Assembly (NCBI RefSeq): GCF_019977755.1
Contig: NZ_AP025144.1
Location: 1,426,001-1,490,000, forward strand
Direction of reading: 5' to 3'
Source of the DNA: Vibrio penaeicida
Lineage (GTDB): Bacteria; Pseudomonadota; Gammaproteobacteria; Enterobacterales; Vibrionaceae
Length of the DNA: 64,000 bases
The position numbers and the translations under genes were made by a program. The notes under the pieces were generated by a model. The model was not told where the DNA came from and did no database searches. It worked only from the letters and a program-made list of their open reading frames with translations. Shown here piece after piece: positions 8,668 through 20,418 of this stretch (positions are counted from its first letter, which is position 1; each line of letters opens with the position of its first letter).

Positions 8668-8914
8668 AACTAATCTAAAGTATGGCAAGAAATGAAAATA
8701 AAAATCAGGTTATGAATAGGAGCCAAATTGGTTGCTTTGAATCAATAAAAGTTAGGAAATTGCCTTCTTTTTAACGAATTCGCTAGAAATGTAACTTTTT
8801 GTGAATAGAATATAAAGAGTCGCAAATAGACTGTGGCAAGTTTGTCTTTATATTTACATTAAAGTCGAACAAATACCTTATATATCCTTATAAATACAAA
8901 AGAAAGTGGTGTAG

Positions 8915-9628
8915 ATGAGCTATCACGTATTAGTCGTAGAAGACGATGTGGTTACCCGTAGCAAGCTGGTGGGCTATTTCCAGAACGAAGGCTATCAAGT
9001 TAGCGAAGCTGAAAGTGGCGAGCAAATGCGCGCAATTTTAGAAGAGCAATCTGTTGATTTAGTCATGCTGGATATTAACTTACCAGGCGAAGACGGGCTA
9101 ATGCTGACTCGTGAACTACGCAGTCAATCTGATATAGGGATCATCCTCGTCACAGGACGCACGGATAGCATTGATAAAATTGTCGGCCTAGAAATGGGTG
9201 CCGATGATTACGTGACAAAACCTTTTGAGCTTAGAGAGCTTCTGGTTAGAGTAAAAAATTTGTTGTGGAGAATTTCCGCTGCACGTCATGCTCCAGCGAA
9301 AGAAGACAGAAAAGAAGAATCTGGGCAACTAATCCGTTTTGGAGAGTGGACGTTTGATATCCAACGTCGTGCACTTAGCCGTAATGGCGAACCTGTTAAA
9401 CTGACCAAAGCCGAGTACGAGTTGCTTGTGGCTTTGTCTTCACACCCAAACAAGGTTCTTAGCCGAGAACGTATATTAAACATGATTAGCCATCGTGTTG
9501 ATGCGCCTAATGATAGAACCATTGATGTTTTGATTCGTCGAATGAGAGCTAAGATGGAGTTCGATCCGAAAAATCCACAGATTTTTGTCACCGTGCACGG
9601 TGAAGGTTACATGTTTGCTGGAGATTGA
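8915..9628 (+). CDS. torR: response regulator TorR (OmpR family)
   Basis: A 237-residue receiver plus winged-helix regulator. The receiver shows the acidic pair EDD at residues 9-11, the phosphoacceptor in LVMLDINLPGEDG, the switch Thr in LVTGRTD and the conserved Lys in VTKPFELREL. The C-terminal half has the OmpR-type DNA-binding domain (LTKAEYELLVALSSHPNKVL, RTIDVLIRRMRAKM). TorR activates TMAO respiration genes when phosphorylated by TorS. No torS lies beside it. The ATG follows a GAAAGTGG ribosome site. The gene pairs divergently with torD. Confidence 0.9.
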   Translation: MSYHVLVVEDDVVTRSKLVGYFQNEGYQVSEAESGEQMRAILEEQSVDLVMLDINLPGEDGLMLTRELRSQSDIGIILVTGRTDSIDKIVGLEMGADDYVTKPFELRELLVRVKNLLWRISAARHAPAKEDRKEESGQLIRFGEWTFDIQRRALSRNGEPVKLTKAEYELLVALSSHPNKVLSRERILNMISHRVDAPNDRTIDVLIRRMRAKMEFDPKNPQIFVTVHGEGYMFAGD

Positions 9629-9672
9629 TGCTGATATTGACTTTAATCAGCAGTAAATGATTATTAAGATAG

Positions 9673-9704
9673 AAAAAACCGAGGGTAGCATCCTCGGTTT
9701 TTTT
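9673..9704. terminator. bidirectional terminator between torR and elyC
   Basis: AAAACCGAGG and CCTCGGTTTT form a perfect 10-bp stem with T-runs on either strand, between two convergent genes. Confidence 0.9.
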
Positions 9705-9738
9705 GTTGGTAATTTGATACCTCAAAAGCTAAATCAAT

Positions 9739-10530
9739 TTAAGAAGCTTCATTGAGCTGTGCGTTGGAGTTAGTCGCAAAATCTCGAAGGGTTTGCCACC
9801 AAAGCCCCAAACGTTCATGCCAATACGTTTCTGTCCATTCCAAGTATTTAGCTTGAGGGCGATACTTGTTCCATGGCTGCATCGTGCCATTGGAAGCCAG
9901 AAAGTTCGTAGGTGCTGGAACGGGGTCAATACCCGCATCATTAAATTCACGCAGTGCACGTGTCATATGGCTTGCCGAAGTGACAAGTACCAGTTCTTTG
10001 TTATTTACAAACACGGAAGCTTGTCTTGCTTCTTCCCACGTATCTTTTGCTGTCTCCAAAAGAATGATATCGGGTTTTGCGACGCCTAATGCGAGTGCTA
10101 CTTTCGCCATCATTCGAGCATTACTGATCTCAGAGCCACCAGCGTAGCCAGACAAAATCAATTTTGCACCGGGATACATCCTAAGAATGCGAATACCTTC
10201 GGATAACCGCATTAATGCCGTTCGGCTTAATTCCGATGTTGGTGGAATATCATCATCAACAACGTGGCCGCTTCCCAACACCATCACATAGTCAACAGTG
10301 CCTTCTATAGGTAGAAAGCCTTTGTGTTGACGCTCCATCGGCATCAATAGTCCACTGGCAACAGGTTGGAAAGAAGAAAGGAAAATGCCAGTGAAAGACA
10401 CGAAAATCAAAAAACAGCCAGTTCCTCTTTTTAAGGTGAACATGACCAACAATAGCCCCACCACACCAATTATTAAAAACCCCGGGAGTGGCATCAGCAG
10501 CGCAGAAAACACTTTTTTCAGCTCAAACAT
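9739..10530 (-). CDS. elyC: envelope biogenesis factor ElyC (DUF218)
   Basis: A 263-residue inner-membrane protein. Two hydrophobic segments at about residues 10-30 and 36-54 (LLMPLPGFLIIGVVGLLLVM, CFLIFVSFTGIFLSS) precede a DUF218 domain with YVMVLGSGHV, AKLILSGYAGG, AKDTWEEA and LVTSASHMTRAL. In E. coli elyC (ycbC) affects lipid-carrier use in peptidoglycan synthesis and sits beside cmoM-mukFEB, exactly as here. It is divergent from cmoM across 115 bp. Confidence 0.9.
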   Translation of the reverse strand: MFELKKVFSALLMPLPGFLIIGVVGLLLVMFTLKRGTGCFLIFVSFTGIFLSSFQPVASGLLMPMERQHKGFLPIEGTVDYVMVLGSGHVVDDDIPPTSELSRTALMRLSEGIRILRMYPGAKLILSGYAGGSEISNARMMAKVALALGVAKPDIILLETAKDTWEEARQASVFVNNKELVLVTSASHMTRALREFNDAGIDPVPAPTNFLASNGTMQPWNKYRPQAKYLEWTETYWHERLGLWWQTLRDFATNSNAQLNEAS

Positions 10531-10645
10531 ACTTAAATAGTCCGAAAAATCATCACTTGATTATGAAAAAGGCTAACAAGCCTTTATTACTTCTTATCCT
10601 GTGACAGAATAAGCGGCACGAATAGATATAATAACCTAAGCCACA

Positions 10646-11428
10646 GTGACAGAAGATCGTAATTTCGACGATATTGCCCACAAATTCGCAAAAAATATTT
10701 ACGGATCTGAGAAAGGTGATATACGTCAAACCATTGTTTGGGAAGATTTAATTGTAGCATTAAGTGAGCTAAACGATGAATGTTGCCGTTTAAATATCTT
10801 GGATGCAGGTGGCGGGCTTGGGCAAATGTCGCAAAAAATTGCCCAACGCGGACACAATGTCACACTCTGTGATCTATCTTCTGAAATGCTAAAACTGGCA
10901 AAAGTAGACATTGAAAAACACGGTTTGCTTTCCCAATATCAGCTAGTTCACTCTCCAGTTCAAGAAATTGAACAGCACCTTCACGAGAAAGTTGATATGG
11001 TGCTTTTCCACGCGGTGATGGAGTGGTTAGCAGACCCGAAATCGGCGTTAGAAACGGTTTTAAAGCAGATAAAGCCAGGTGGTATCGGCTCTATCATGTT
11101 TTATAACCATCACGGCTTGGTTTTGAAAAACGTGATATGCGGCAATATTCCACACATTTTAGAAGGAATGCCGCATAGAAAACGCTTTAAACTTCAGCCC
11201 CAAAAAGGTTTGAAGCCGGAAGAAGTCTATCAATGGATAGAGGATGCTGGGTTTGAAATCTGTGGTAAATCGGGTATTCGGTCCTTCCACGACTACATAG
11301 GTAATATGGAGTACATGGGCGATTATCAATTTGAAGATGTATTAGCACTTGAAAGACAACTGTGTCGTCAGGAGCCTTACCTTTCTTTAGGTCGCTACAT
11401 TCATGTTTGGGCGAAAAGAAAGGAATAA
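10646..11428 (+). CDS. cmoM: tRNA 5-carboxymethoxyuridine methyltransferase CmoM
   Basis: A 260-residue SAM-dependent methyltransferase (formerly SmtA). The SAM-binding glycine motif is LDAGGGLGQMS, followed by DLSSEML and the later VLFHAVMEWLADP. CmoM methylates cmo5U34 to mcmo5U34 in tRNA wobble positions. The start is GTG at 10646, since the next in-frame ATG falls after the SAM motif. The ribosome site is weak. It is the first gene of the mukFEB operon, with a 15-bp gap to mukF. Confidence 0.9.
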   Translation: MTEDRNFDDIAHKFAKNIYGSEKGDIRQTIVWEDLIVALSELNDECCRLNILDAGGGLGQMSQKIAQRGHNVTLCDLSSEMLKLAKVDIEKHGLLSQYQLVHSPVQEIEQHLHEKVDMVLFHAVMEWLADPKSALETVLKQIKPGGIGSIMFYNHHGLVLKNVICGNIPHILEGMPHRKRFKLQPQKGLKPEEVYQWIEDAGFEICGKSGIRSFHDYIGNMEYMGDYQFEDVLALERQLCRQEPYLSLGRYIHVWAKRKE

Positions 11429-11443
11429 TAAACAGGATGAACA

Positions 11444-12781
11444 ATGAGTGATGTAACTCAAGATGTTGTAGAGCAACCAATCGATGAATTGGTTAGCTGG
11501 GTAAAACAACACGATTTCTCATTGAACTTGTCTACTGAACGTCTGGCTTTTCTGATTGCGTTAGCCGTTTTAAGTAACGAGAGATTTGATGAAGAGTTGG
11601 GTGAGGGAGAGTTGCACGATGCGTTCTCTATCGTCACCCGCTTGTTTGAAGAAACGGGGGAAGCTTCTGCATTTCGGGCGAATAACGCCATCAATGAAAT
11701 GGTTAACCAGAAGCTATTAAGCCGATTTACCAGTGAAATTACAGACGGCGCAAGCATCTATCGCTTGTCGCCATTAGCGGTTGGCATTACCGATTATTAT
11801 GTGCGCCACCGAGAGTTTTCAAAGTTACGATTGTCCATTCAGCTGTCCATGGTGGCAGGTGAAATGGAGAAAGCGATCGCAGCTGCAAAAGAAGGCGGTA
11901 CACCAGGTCATTGGCAAAAAAATGTTTATGGCGTTTTGAAATACTCAGTGGGTGAGATTTTCGATCAAATCGACCTCAATCAACGAGTCATGGACGAACA
12001 GCAGCAATTGGTCAAAGACCAAATAGCGGAGCTGCTGAACCAAGATTGGCGTGAGGCCATCAATAGTTGTGAAGCACTGCTCAGTGAAACATCCGATACC
12101 CTAAAAGAGCTACAAGATACGCTGCAAGCCGCTGGCGATGAAATGCAAACTCAGATCCTTGATATTCAAGGGCTTGTTTACGGACAAGATGATTTGCAAT
12201 TCGTAGAAGAAGCGCTTTACGGGCTGCAAATGAAGCTAGACCGCATTGTAAGCTGGGGTCAGCAGACCATCGATCTATGGATCGGCTACGACCGCCACGT
12301 GCACAAGTTTATCCGCACCGCTATCGACATGGACAAAAACCGCGCCTTCAGCCAGAGATTGCGACAGTCTGTAAAAGACTATCTCGACGCTCCTTGGTTG
12401 TTGACGTATGCCGACGCTGAAAGGCTGCGAGATATGCGTGATGAAGCTTTGGTTCTGCGTGATGATGAAGTCATGGGGCAAGTACCAATGGATGTCGAAT
12501 ACGAAGAGTTTGAGCAAGTAAATGATGAGTTATCAGAAAGAATAAACGACATGCTCAAGGCTCATAAAGAGCGAGGCGCCTCCATCGATTTGGGGGTGGT
12601 TCTACGTGATTACCTTTCGACACATCCACAAACGCATCATTTTGATTTAGCTAGAATTGTTGTCGACCAAGCCGTGCGCTTAGGTTACTCAGAATCTGAT
12701 TATCAGGCGATTCAACCTGATTGGCAGGCTATCAACGATTTTGGCGCTAAGGTACAAGCAAATGTCATTGACAAATACTGA
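11444..12781 (+). CDS. mukF: chromosome partition protein MukF (kleisin)
   Basis: MukF bridges the MukB heads and binds MukE in the bacterial condensin MukBEF, which compacts and segregates chromosomes. The 445-residue protein begins with the helical N-terminal winged-helix dimer region ([20 protein letters not shown]), has a long helical middle and ends in a second winged helix. Length and order (mukF-mukE-mukB) match other gammaproteobacteria. Its last 20 bp overlap the mukE start, indicating translational coupling. Confidence 0.95.
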   Translation: MSDVTQDVVEQPIDELVSWVKQHDFSLNLSTERLAFLIALAVLSNERFDEELGEGELHDAFSIVTRLFEETGEASAFRANNAINEMVNQKLLSRFTSEITDGASIYRLSPLAVGITDYYVRHREFSKLRLSIQLSMVAGEMEKAIAAAKEGGTPGHWQKNVYGVLKYSVGEIFDQIDLNQRVMDEQQQLVKDQIAELLNQDWREAINSCEALLSETSDTLKELQDTLQAAGDEMQTQILDIQGLVYGQDDLQFVEEALYGLQMKLDRIVSWGQQTIDLWIGYDRHVHKFIRTAIDMDKNRAFSQRLRQSVKDYLDAPWLLTYADAERLRDMRDEALVLRDDEVMGQVPMDVEYEEFEQVNDELSERINDMLKAHKERGASIDLGVVLRDYLSTHPQTHHFDLARIVVDQAVRLGYSESDYQAIQPDWQAINDFGAKVQANVIDKY

Positions 12782-13469
12782 AGAATATATGCCAGAGAAA
12801 CTGGCAAAAGCGATTTCCAACCCGCTGTTTCCCGCGCTGGATAGTGCACTTAGAGCTGGGCGACATATCTCCTCTGAAGATATGGACAACCACGCATTGC
12901 TGAGTGATTTCGAGACCGAACTTGCCCTGTTTTATCAACGTTATAACACTGAATTAGTGAAAGCGCCTGAAGGCTTTTTCTATCTTCGACCACGTTCTAC
13001 CTCTTTGATTGGTCGAAGTGTTCTTTCGGAGTTAGATATGCTGGTCGGAAAGGTACTGTGTTTCCTATATCTGAGCCCTGAAAGGCTGGCTCATGAAGGT
13101 ATTTTTACCAATCAAGAGCTTTACGACGAAATGATCTCGCTAGCGGATGAGAAAAAGCTCATGAAGTTGGTGACCAATCGGGCGACGGGTTCTGATCTCG
13201 ATCGTGAAAAACTGTTCGATAAAGTCCGTACGTCATTACGACGCTTACGCCGATTAGGCATGATCATCTCTATTGGCGAAAACGGGAAATTCCGAATCAG
13301 TGAAGCGGTATTCCGATTTGGTGCCGATGTGCGTGTGGGTGATGACATGCGTGAAGCGCAATTACGATTAATCCGCGATGGTGAAGCCGTTGTTCACCAA
13401 CAAGAACCTAGCCAAGTCAGCTTGCTAGAAGAGCCTGAAGAAGAACAAGAAATAGAGGGTGAAGCATGA
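12762..13469 (+). CDS. mukE: chromosome partition protein MukE
   Basis: MukE is the KITE-type partner of MukF in the condensin complex. The start is placed at ATG 12762 inside the mukF end, with AAGG eight bases upstream. The protein then reads [20 protein letters not shown]. An alternative ATG at 12789 would lose nine residues. The conserved core [18 protein letters not shown] and the tandem winged-helix region ([20 protein letters not shown]) are clear. The C-terminus is acidic. The stop overlaps the mukB start by 4 bp. Confidence 0.93.
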   Translation: MSLTNTEEYMPEKLAKAISNPLFPALDSALRAGRHISSEDMDNHALLSDFETELALFYQRYNTELVKAPEGFFYLRPRSTSLIGRSVLSELDMLVGKVLCFLYLSPERLAHEGIFTNQELYDEMISLADEKKLMKLVTNRATGSDLDREKLFDKVRTSLRRLRRLGMIISIGENGKFRISEAVFRFGADVRVGDDMREAQLRLIRDGEAVVHQQEPSQVSLLEEPEEEQEIEGEA

Positions 13470-16400
13470 TTGAAAGAGGTAAATATCAATCACTAACCAT
13501 GATCAACTGGAACGGTTTTTTCGCACGTACTTTTGATATCGATGGGTTGGTTACGACACTTTCTGGTGGTAACGGTGCGGGTAAATCGACCACGATGGCG
13601 GCGTTTATTACCGCACTAATTCCCGACCAAAGCTTGCTGCATTTCCGAAATACGACAGAAGCGGGTAGCTCTCAAGCCTCGCGCGATAAAGGGTTGTACG
13701 GTAAGTTACAACCGGGTACCTGTTATGCGGTTCTTGATGTGGTTAACTCACGCAACCAGCGACTATTGTTTGCCGTAAAATTACAGCAAGTGGCTGGGCG
13801 AGACAAAAAAGTCGATATTAAGCCGTTTGTTATTCAGGGTTTACCAAGTCACATCAAACCGACCGATGTGCTTATTGAAAGTGTATCGGAAAAACATGCA
13901 CGTGTTCGCCAAATCAATGAAGTAAAAGAAACGGTGCTCCTGCATGAAGGAGTTCATTTCAAAGCATTCTCTTCTGTTGTTGAATACCACTCGCAAATGT
14001 TCGAATTTGGTGTGTTGCCGAAGAAACTTCGCAACAGCAGCGACCGTTCTAAGTTCTATCGGTTGATTGAAGCGTCTCTATACGGCGGTATTTCTAGTGC
14101 TATCACACGTTCGTTACGCGACTACCTACTGCCTCAAAATGGTGGAGTAAAGAAAGCATTCCAAGACATGGAATCCGCACTGCGTGAAAACCGCATGACG
14201 CTGGAAGCCATTAAAACCACTCAAGCTGATAGGGATTTGTTTAAGCATTTAATCACGGAGTCGACGAATTACGTTGCAGCTGATTATATGCGTCATGCGA
14301 ATGATCGCCGTAACAAGCTTGAATCAACGATGTCTTTGCGCTCAGAGTTGTTTGGATCGCGTTCTCAGTTAATCGAACAGAACAACTTACTCAACCGTGT
14401 GCAAGAAGAGCTCGAACTACTGGTTGAGCAAGAAGGCGGGTTGGAGCAAGACCATCAAGCCGCGTCCGACCACCTTCAGCTAGTTCAAAATGCCCTTCGA
14501 CAACAAGAAAAAATCGAACGCTACCAAGAAGATCTAGAAGAGCTGAGCGAGCGCCTTGAAGAACAGAGCATGGTGGTTGAAGAAGCTCAAGAACGTTTGC
14601 TTGAAGCAGAAGAGCAGGCTCATATTTCAGAAGAAGAAGTAGACAGCTTGAAAACACAGCTTGCGGATTACCAGCAAGCGCTGGATGTTCAGCAGACTCG
14701 TGCATTGCAGTATCAGCAAGCCGTTAAGGCACTGGAAAAAGCGAAAGAACTGGCAGGATTCGATGGCCTCACCTCTGACAATGCCACCACTCTATTGAGC
14801 GAGTTAAAGCAATCAGAGCAAGACAAAACAACCGCGTTGTTATCCATCAAACACAAATTGGATATGTCTTCTGCTGCCGCAGAGCAGTTTGAGCAAGCGT
14901 ATACGCTTATTAAGAGCATTGTAGGAGAGGTAGAACGCACTCAGGCTTCTACTGCCGCCAAAGCTAGCCTACAGAAAGCCCGTGAGAATCAACAACTGCT
15001 GCAAAATGAATCACAATGGCAAGCGCAGTATCGTGATTTAGAGAGAAGCCTTAATCAGCAGCGTGTCGCGCAGCAAAGTGTTGCGGAATATCAGAAGCAG
15101 CACAGTGTAGATTTGGTTGATGAGTTAACTCTCGAGCAAGAACACGAACGCCACAGTGCAACGATTGAATCTGTTGAACATGATAAAGAAGTATTACGTG
15201 AACAACGCAGTGAACTTCGCCGTCACCAGCAAGATGCAGACGCTGAAATCAAAAAGTTTGAAGCTATTGCGCCTACTTGGATTGCTGCTAACGATGCACT
15301 TGAAAAGCTGAAAGAGCAATCCGAATCGGATTTATACGACAGTCAGGCAGTGATGTCTGAGATGCAACAAGTCCTTGAGCGAGAGAAATCTCAATCGATG
15401 GCTAAAGATAAGCTAGGTGAACGACGTACTCAGCTGGATCATGAAATTGAACGCTTGGCATCACCGGGTGGCTCTAACGATCCACGTCTTAAAGGGTTAG
15501 CGGATACGTTAGGCGGTGTACTGCTTTCTGAAATCTACGACGACATCACGATTGATGATGCGCCGTATTTTAGTGCGATGTACGGTCCAGCACGTCACGC
15601 CATTGTGGTGTCTGACCTTTCAGGTATTAAAGAGAAGCTCATAGAGTTAGACGATTGCCCTGAAGATTTGTACATCATCGAAGGTGACGTAGATGCCTTC
15701 GACGACAGCTCATTCAATGCCGATGAACTTGAAGGCGCGGTTTGTGTTCAGCTGAACGATCGCCAAATGCGTTACTCTCGTTTCCCAGAAATTCCGTTGT
15801 TTGGACGCGCTGCGCGTGAACAACGTTTGTCGCTGCTGCGAGAAGAACGAGACGAAGTTGTGGAGAAGCATGCGAAAGCGTCGTTTGATTCGCAGAAGCT
15901 TCAGCGCCTTTACCAAGCGTTCAACGAATTTGTGGCGAAACATATTGGTGTCGCTTTTGAAGCAGACCCAGAGCAAGCCCTTCAAGTTGCACGTGATAAA
16001 CGCAACCAATTTGCTCGCCAGTTATCTGACTTGGAAAACCGCGAACAGCAACAGCGCAGCCAGCTTACGGCATCTAAACAGGCACTGTCACTGCTTGATA
16101 AGCTAGCGCCAATGATGGGCGTGATAGAAGATGAAACCTTAGCAGAACGCCATCAAGAATTGGAAGAAAAACTCGCAAGTTTAAGTGAAGCGAAGCACTT
16201 CCAAAGCATGCATGGTAAAGCGGTTGCTCAACTTGAAAAAATTGCCTCTGCTCTAGAAGCGGATCCAGAGCAATTCGATGCGCTGCAAGCGGAGCACGAA
16301 GCAGCAGATATTGAACTTCAAGGTCTGAAAACGACGCTCTTTGCTTTGGCGGATTTGGTAGAGCGTCGTCATCACTTTAGCTATTCCGACTCGGTTGAAT

Positions 16401-17935
16401 TACTGAATAAAAGCAGTGAATTGAGCGAGCAGTTGAAATCAAAGCTAGTGGAAGCGGAGCGAGCGCGCACGCGTCACCGTGAAGTATCAAAGCAGTCCCA
16501 ACAACAGCTCAGCCAGTATAATCAGGTGCTTGCATCACTTAAAAGTTCACACCAAGCGAAAGCGGAGACGATGCAAGAATTCCGTGCAGAATTGCAAGAG
16601 TTTGGTGTTAACGCGGATACTGGGGCAGAGGAGCGTGCGCGTAATCGTCGCGATGAGTTACAAGAACGCTTACACGCTTCCCGTAATCGCAAGAGCGAAT
16701 TCGAGCGCACAATCACATCGACAGAGCTGGAAATGAAAGCTTTAGCGAAGCGCTTGAAGAAAGTTCAGAAAGAATACATTGAACTTCGTACCTTTGTGGT
16801 AGCCGCGAAAGCGGGATGGTGTTCTGTTCTTCGACTTGCAAGAGAAAATGATGTAGAGCGTCGTTTACATCGACGTGAACTGGCTTACATGTCGGCAGGT
16901 GAATTACGCTCTATGTCCGATAAGTCACTTGGCGCGTTGCGTTTGGCTGTTGCGGATAATGAAGACCTACGCGATGCATTACGATCGTCCGAAGATAACT
17001 CTCGACCAGAGAAAAAGGTGCTCTTTTACATTGCGGTGTATCAGCATCTTCGTGAGCGTATTCGTCAAGATATTATTCGTACAGACGATCCCGTTGAAGC
17101 TATTGAAGAAATGGAAGTGGAGCTGGCTCGTCTTACCGAAGAGCTGACTCAACGTGAAAACCGTTTGGCAATCAGCTCTGAATCGGTAGCTGCGATCATC
17201 AAGAAGACGATTCAACGAGAGCAAAACCGAATTCGTATGCTTAACCAAGGGTTATCGAACATCTACTTTGGTCAGGTAAAAGGCGTTCGTTTGAACGTGA
17301 ATATTCGTGAAAGCCACGAAATTCTTCTCAATGGTTTAGCAACACAGCAAGAACAACATAAAGACCTGTTCGAAAGTACACGCTTTACGTTCTCTGAAGC
17401 GATGGCCAAATTGTTCCAGCGTGTTAACCCACACATTGATATGGGGCAGCGCTCACCGCAAGTGTTGGGCGAAGAGCTGTTAGATTACCGAAACTACCTA
17501 GAATTGAGTGTTGAAGTTAACCGTGGCTCAGATGGTTGGTTGCAAGCAGAATCGGGAGCCTTGTCAACGGGTGAAGCCATTGGTACCGGTCAATCCATTC
17601 TGTTGATGGTGGTACAAAGCTGGGAAGAGGAATCTCGACGCTTACGCAGTAAAGATATCGTGCCTTGTCGTCTTCTTTTCTTAGATGAGGCCGCTCGTCT
17701 TGATGCGAAATCGATCTCGACACTGTTTGAACTCTGTGATCGTTTGGGCATGCAACTGCTTATTGCGGCGCCAGAAAATATCAGCCCAGAAAAAGGGACC
17801 ACCTATAAACTGGTTCGTAAGGTATTTAAAGACCACGAGCACGTGCATGTTGTAGGGCTAAGAGGGTTTGGTGACACGCCTAAGGTAAGTGATGCCGCTC
17901 AAGAAGCATTGGAAGAAGCGGATTTAGTCGATTAA
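13466..17935 (+). CDS. mukB: chromosome partition protein MukB (SMC-like ATPase)
   Basis: A 1489-residue SMC-type ATPase, the motor of MukBEF. The Walker A GGNGAGKS sits at residues 34-41. Long heptad-rich coiled coils surround a hinge near residues 650-790 ([20 protein letters not shown] onward). The ABC signature [13 protein letters not shown] lies near residue 1365 and Walker [13 protein letters not shown] near 1404. The protein dimerises at the hinge and closes its heads on ATP with MukF/MukE. Length is normal for the family. It ends the operon, followed by a terminator. Confidence 0.98.
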   Translation: MIERGKYQSLTMINWNGFFARTFDIDGLVTTLSGGNGAGKSTTMAAFITALIPDQSLLHFRNTTEAGSSQASRDKGLYGKLQPGTCYAVLDVVNSRNQRLLFAVKLQQVAGRDKKVDIKPFVIQGLPSHIKPTDVLIESVSEKHARVRQINEVKETVLLHEGVHFKAFSSVVEYHSQMFEFGVLPKKLRNSSDRSKFYRLIEASLYGGISSAITRSLRDYLLPQNGGVKKAFQDMESALRENRMTLEAIKTTQADRDLFKHLITESTNYVAADYMRHANDRRNKLESTMSLRSELFGSRSQLIEQNNLLNRVQEELELLVEQEGGLEQDHQAASDHLQLVQNALRQQEKIERYQEDLEELSERLEEQSMVVEEAQERLLEAEEQAHISEEEVDSLKTQLADYQQALDVQQTRALQYQQAVKALEKAKELAGFDGLTSDNATTLLSELKQSEQDKTTALLSIKHKLDMSSAAAEQFEQAYTLIKSIVGEVERTQASTAAKASLQKARENQQLLQNESQWQAQYRDLERSLNQQRVAQQSVAEYQKQHSVDLVDELTLEQEHERHSATIESVEHDKEVLREQRSELRRHQQDADAEIKKFEAIAPTWIAANDALEKLKEQSESDLYDSQAVMSEMQQVLEREKSQSMAKDKLGERRTQLDHEIERLASPGGSNDPRLKGLADTLGGVLLSEIYDDITIDDAPYFSAMYGPARHAIVVSDLSGIKEKLIELDDCPEDLYIIEGDVDAFDDSSFNADELEGAVCVQLNDRQMRYSRFPEIPLFGRAAREQRLSLLREERDEVVEKHAKASFDSQKLQRLYQAFNEFVAKHIGVAFEADPEQALQVARDKRNQFARQLSDLENREQQQRSQLTASKQALSLLDKLAPMMGVIEDETLAERHQELEEKLASLSEAKHFQSMHGKAVAQLEKIASALEADPEQFDALQAEHEAADIELQGLKTTLFALADLVERRHHFSYSDSVELLNKSSELSEQLKSKLVEAERARTRHREVSKQSQQQLSQYNQVLASLKSSHQAKAETMQEFRAELQEFGVNADTGAEERARNRRDELQERLHASRNRKSEFERTITSTELEMKALAKRLKKVQKEYIELRTFVVAAKAGWCSVLRLARENDVERRLHRRELAYMSAGELRSMSDKSLGALRLAVADNEDLRDALRSSEDNSRPEKKVLFYIAVYQHLRERIRQDIIRTDDPVEAIEEMEVELARLTEELTQRENRLAISSESVAAIIKKTIQREQNRIRMLNQGLSNIYFGQVKGVRLNVNIRESHEILLNGLATQQEQHKDLFESTRFTFSEAMAKLFQRVNPHIDMGQRSPQVLGEELLDYRNYLELSVEVNRGSDGWLQAESGALSTGEAIGTGQSILLMVVQSWEEESRRLRSKDIVPCRLLFLDEAARLDAKSISTLFELCDRLGMQLLIAAPENISPEKGTTYKLVRKVFKDHEHVHVVGLRGFGDTPKVSDAAQEALEEADLVD

Positions 17936-17984
17936 CTTCCAAGCCTTCACTGTTATTAGCAAATAGAGTTCGCTAAGCCGAATG

Positions 17985-18011
17985 ACGCCTCTTTTTCTGG
18001 AGGCGTTTTTT
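17985..18011 (+). terminator. terminator after mukB
   Basis: ACGCCTC and GAGGCGT pair around an 8-nt loop and are followed by TTTTT. Confidence 0.85.
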
Positions 18012-18132
18012 GTTCCATATTTTCATTTCGAACGCACACTGTACTCAAACAAATTCAGGATGTAGGATTCAAAGCTCTACTTTTAGTTACTTGGGTAGAG
18101 TAATAAGAGTATCGCAATAACGGACAGTTTTT

Positions 18133-19029
18133 ATGAAAAGGAAATCGCTAACGGGTCAACTCAGTGATATCGATTTACGCCTACTACGTATTTTTCGTTG
18201 TGTGGTGGAATCGGGAGGGTTTTCAGCGGCAGAGGTCGCGTTAAATATCAGCCGTGCAGCGATCAGTGCAGCAATGGCAGACTTAGAGATCCGATTGGGG
18301 TTTAAGCTTTGCCATCGCGGGCGGTCGGGGTTTTCGATGACCGATGAAGGACAGCAGGTTTACCAGTACACCCTTCAATTACTGGCGTCGTTGGAGGAGT
18401 TCAAAACTCAGATTAATACGTTGCATTCGAGCCTCGTCGGTGAATTAAACATTGGTATTACGGATAACATGGTATCGATGACGGAAATGCGCATTACTAA
18501 TGCTCTTGCGGAACTAAAAAAAGCCGGGCCAGACGTCACTATTAATATTCGAATGATCCCACCGAATGATGTCGAAAAAGGGGTTCTGGATGGCACTTTG
18601 CACGTTGGAATGATTCCGCATATCCGCACGTTATCTGGGCTTCAATATGAACCTTTGTATAACGAGACGTCACTACTTTATTGCGGTTCAGGGCATCCAT
18701 TGTTTTCCGAGACCGTTCAATCCGTCGATCTCACCGAGTGGGATGCAATTGTGCCTGCTTATGCACAAACGCCAAAAATTCAGTCGTTGTATAACACAAT
18801 GAAAAGCTCAGCCACGGCGACAGATAGGGAAGGTATCGCGTTTCTCTTACTTACAGGGCAGTACTTAGGTTATTTACCGAATCATTTTGCTCAAAGGTGG
18901 GTTGATGATGGTGTGATGAAAGCCATTCTGCCTCAGCAATACGGTTACTCCCAGCCCTTTGCCTCTATTACACGTAAAGAGCGTCGAGCAAACTTAGTGT
19001 TAGAAACGTTTTTGTCTGCGCTTAATTAA
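18133..19029 (+). CDS. LysR-family transcriptional regulator
   Basis: A 298-residue LysR regulator. The N-terminal winged helix is seen in LRLLRIFRCVVESGGFSAAE and the recognition region ALNISRAAISAAMADLEIRL. The effector-binding domain runs from about residue 90 (GELNIGITDNM) and has one obvious early switch-domain strand pattern, DGTLHVGMIPH. The effector is unknown. It is the first of a same-strand run that includes an AraC regulator and a block of amino-acid catabolic genes, so a role in regulating that block is plausible. The ribosome site before ATG is poor. Confidence 0.88.
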   Translation: MKRKSLTGQLSDIDLRLLRIFRCVVESGGFSAAEVALNISRAAISAAMADLEIRLGFKLCHRGRSGFSMTDEGQQVYQYTLQLLASLEEFKTQINTLHSSLVGELNIGITDNMVSMTEMRITNALAELKKAGPDVTINIRMIPPNDVEKGVLDGTLHVGMIPHIRTLSGLQYEPLYNETSLLYCGSGHPLFSETVQSVDLTEWDAIVPAYAQTPKIQSLYNTMKSSATATDREGIAFLLLTGQYLGYLPNHFAQRWVDDGVMKAILPQQYGYSQPFASITRKERRANLVLETFLSALN

Positions 19030-19202
19030 GCGTCAAAGTTTACGTCGCGCTTAAATGGCATAGAGTATGAACGAAATTTAACCGTAAAGGTCAACATACC
19101 CTCGCCAGTTTTCCGAAGTGGTCAATTTGGTTAACGCTTTCCGTTTATATGGGAGTTAGCTTGTGTTAGAAATAAAGGCTGTTTGAGCAATAGTAGAATT
19201 TC

Positions 19203-20216
19203 ATGGTTTCAGGTACGATTTCGAGAATTTTTTCTGATCAGGTTTTGGCTTATCTTCGCACGCTGGATGAAGAGGTTTCTGACGATCTATTACCAGAACC
19301 AGGAGAAGCTGTTCAATACTTGGAAGACGGAAGCTACCTTTATCTGAGTGATTTCTATCAGTTCCTGAATCGGGTGGAAACTTTGACAGGAAACCCTGAT
19401 TTTGGCTGGGACATCTATCAAGATTTTGATTTTCGAAACATGGGCATCATGGGGTATGCGATAGTCAATTCGACTCATCTCAAAGATGCCATATCGGTCA
19501 CCTGCGACTATGTTCAATTGGTGCAAAGCCACACAGAAGTATTTCTAAGAACTAGCCTCCATCACCCTGATTGTATGGACTTATGTTACCGCGTGAATTC
19601 TGAAGGTTTAGCATCGACGCATGATACCCATATGTCTCTAGGCTTTTTTATCCGCCTTATACAATATTTATGTAATCCAGATTGGAGCCCAGTACTCATT
19701 GGTTTAACGCACAGTGAGCGGAAACAAAACATCAGTGAGAAGACTCAGTCTTTGCTTCTGGCAGAGCAGCCATTCAATTTTGTCACGATAGAAAACCACA
19801 TTCTGGAAGCGCAGATTGCCGCATCGGATCAGCGCTTGTATGACATTATGTGCAGCAATTTGACTGAAAAAATCGACCAACAATCTGAAACACTGTCTTT
19901 TTTCCAAGAGCTGGAAGATGTCATCTTTCAACTCTTGTCTGATGAAGAGTGCGGAATTGATAAAGCTGCAGAGCACATGTGCATGAGCCGTCGTACTCTT
20001 CAGCGCAGATTAGCGGATCACGATGTGAGCTTTTCCTATTTAGTGGACAACGTTCGTCGTCATTTCGCGTGTCAGTTGTTACATGAAGCTGCTATCTCAA
20101 TGATCGATATCGCTTTAACTTTAGGTTATTCAGAACTTGCTGCGTTCGACAGGGCCTTCAAGCGCTGGCATGGCATTACCCCTACACAATATCGCGAGTT
20201 ATTTTTTCCCAAGTAG
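19203..20216 (+). CDS. AraC-family transcriptional regulator
   Basis: A 337-residue regulator. The N-terminal ~200 residues resemble the arabinose-binding-like domain found in OruR/ArgR-type AraC proteins of amino-acid catabolism. The C-terminal double helix-turn-helix is clear: MCMSRRTLQRRLADHDVSFS, then ISMIDIALTLGYSELAAFDR and the closing FKRWHGITPTQYRE. It lies 200 bp ahead of the P1 peptidase gene on the same strand and is the closest regulator to the peptidase-MFS-transaminase-dehydrogenase block. Confidence 0.88.
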   Translation: MVSGTISRIFSDQVLAYLRTLDEEVSDDLLPEPGEAVQYLEDGSYLYLSDFYQFLNRVETLTGNPDFGWDIYQDFDFRNMGIMGYAIVNSTHLKDAISVTCDYVQLVQSHTEVFLRTSLHHPDCMDLCYRVNSEGLASTHDTHMSLGFFIRLIQYLCNPDWSPVLIGLTHSERKQNISEKTQSLLLAEQPFNFVTIENHILEAQIAASDQRLYDIMCSNLTEKIDQQSETLSFFQELEDVIFQLLSDEECGIDKAAEHMCMSRRTLQRRLADHDVSFSYLVDNVRRHFACQLLHEAAISMIDIALTLGYSELAAFDRAFKRWHGITPTQYRELFFPK

Positions 20217-20418
20217 CGGCTTACCTTAAGTTGTTTTCCTTTCTTTTCGCTTCAGGCGCAGAGCGTTTACTCTTGAATTGCCGTACATTGCTAATGTGCC
20301 ACTAAGTTGTCACTTCAAGTCAATACAGCGGCTCCTTACCCCTTTATCTTAATTTGAGTTGTTAACAAGTTGTGAATTTCACAATTGTTCTTGGATATCC
20401 AAATTAAGAGAAGGTTTC

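Noticed and set aside
7969..9628. A complete TMAO reductase locus
   Set aside because: Only torD and torR are present. No torA, torC or torS frame lies nearby.
16479..17248. Several open frames of 60-90 codons on both strands inside mukB
   Set aside because: They are shadows of the long mukB coding sequence and have no ribosome sites or family features.
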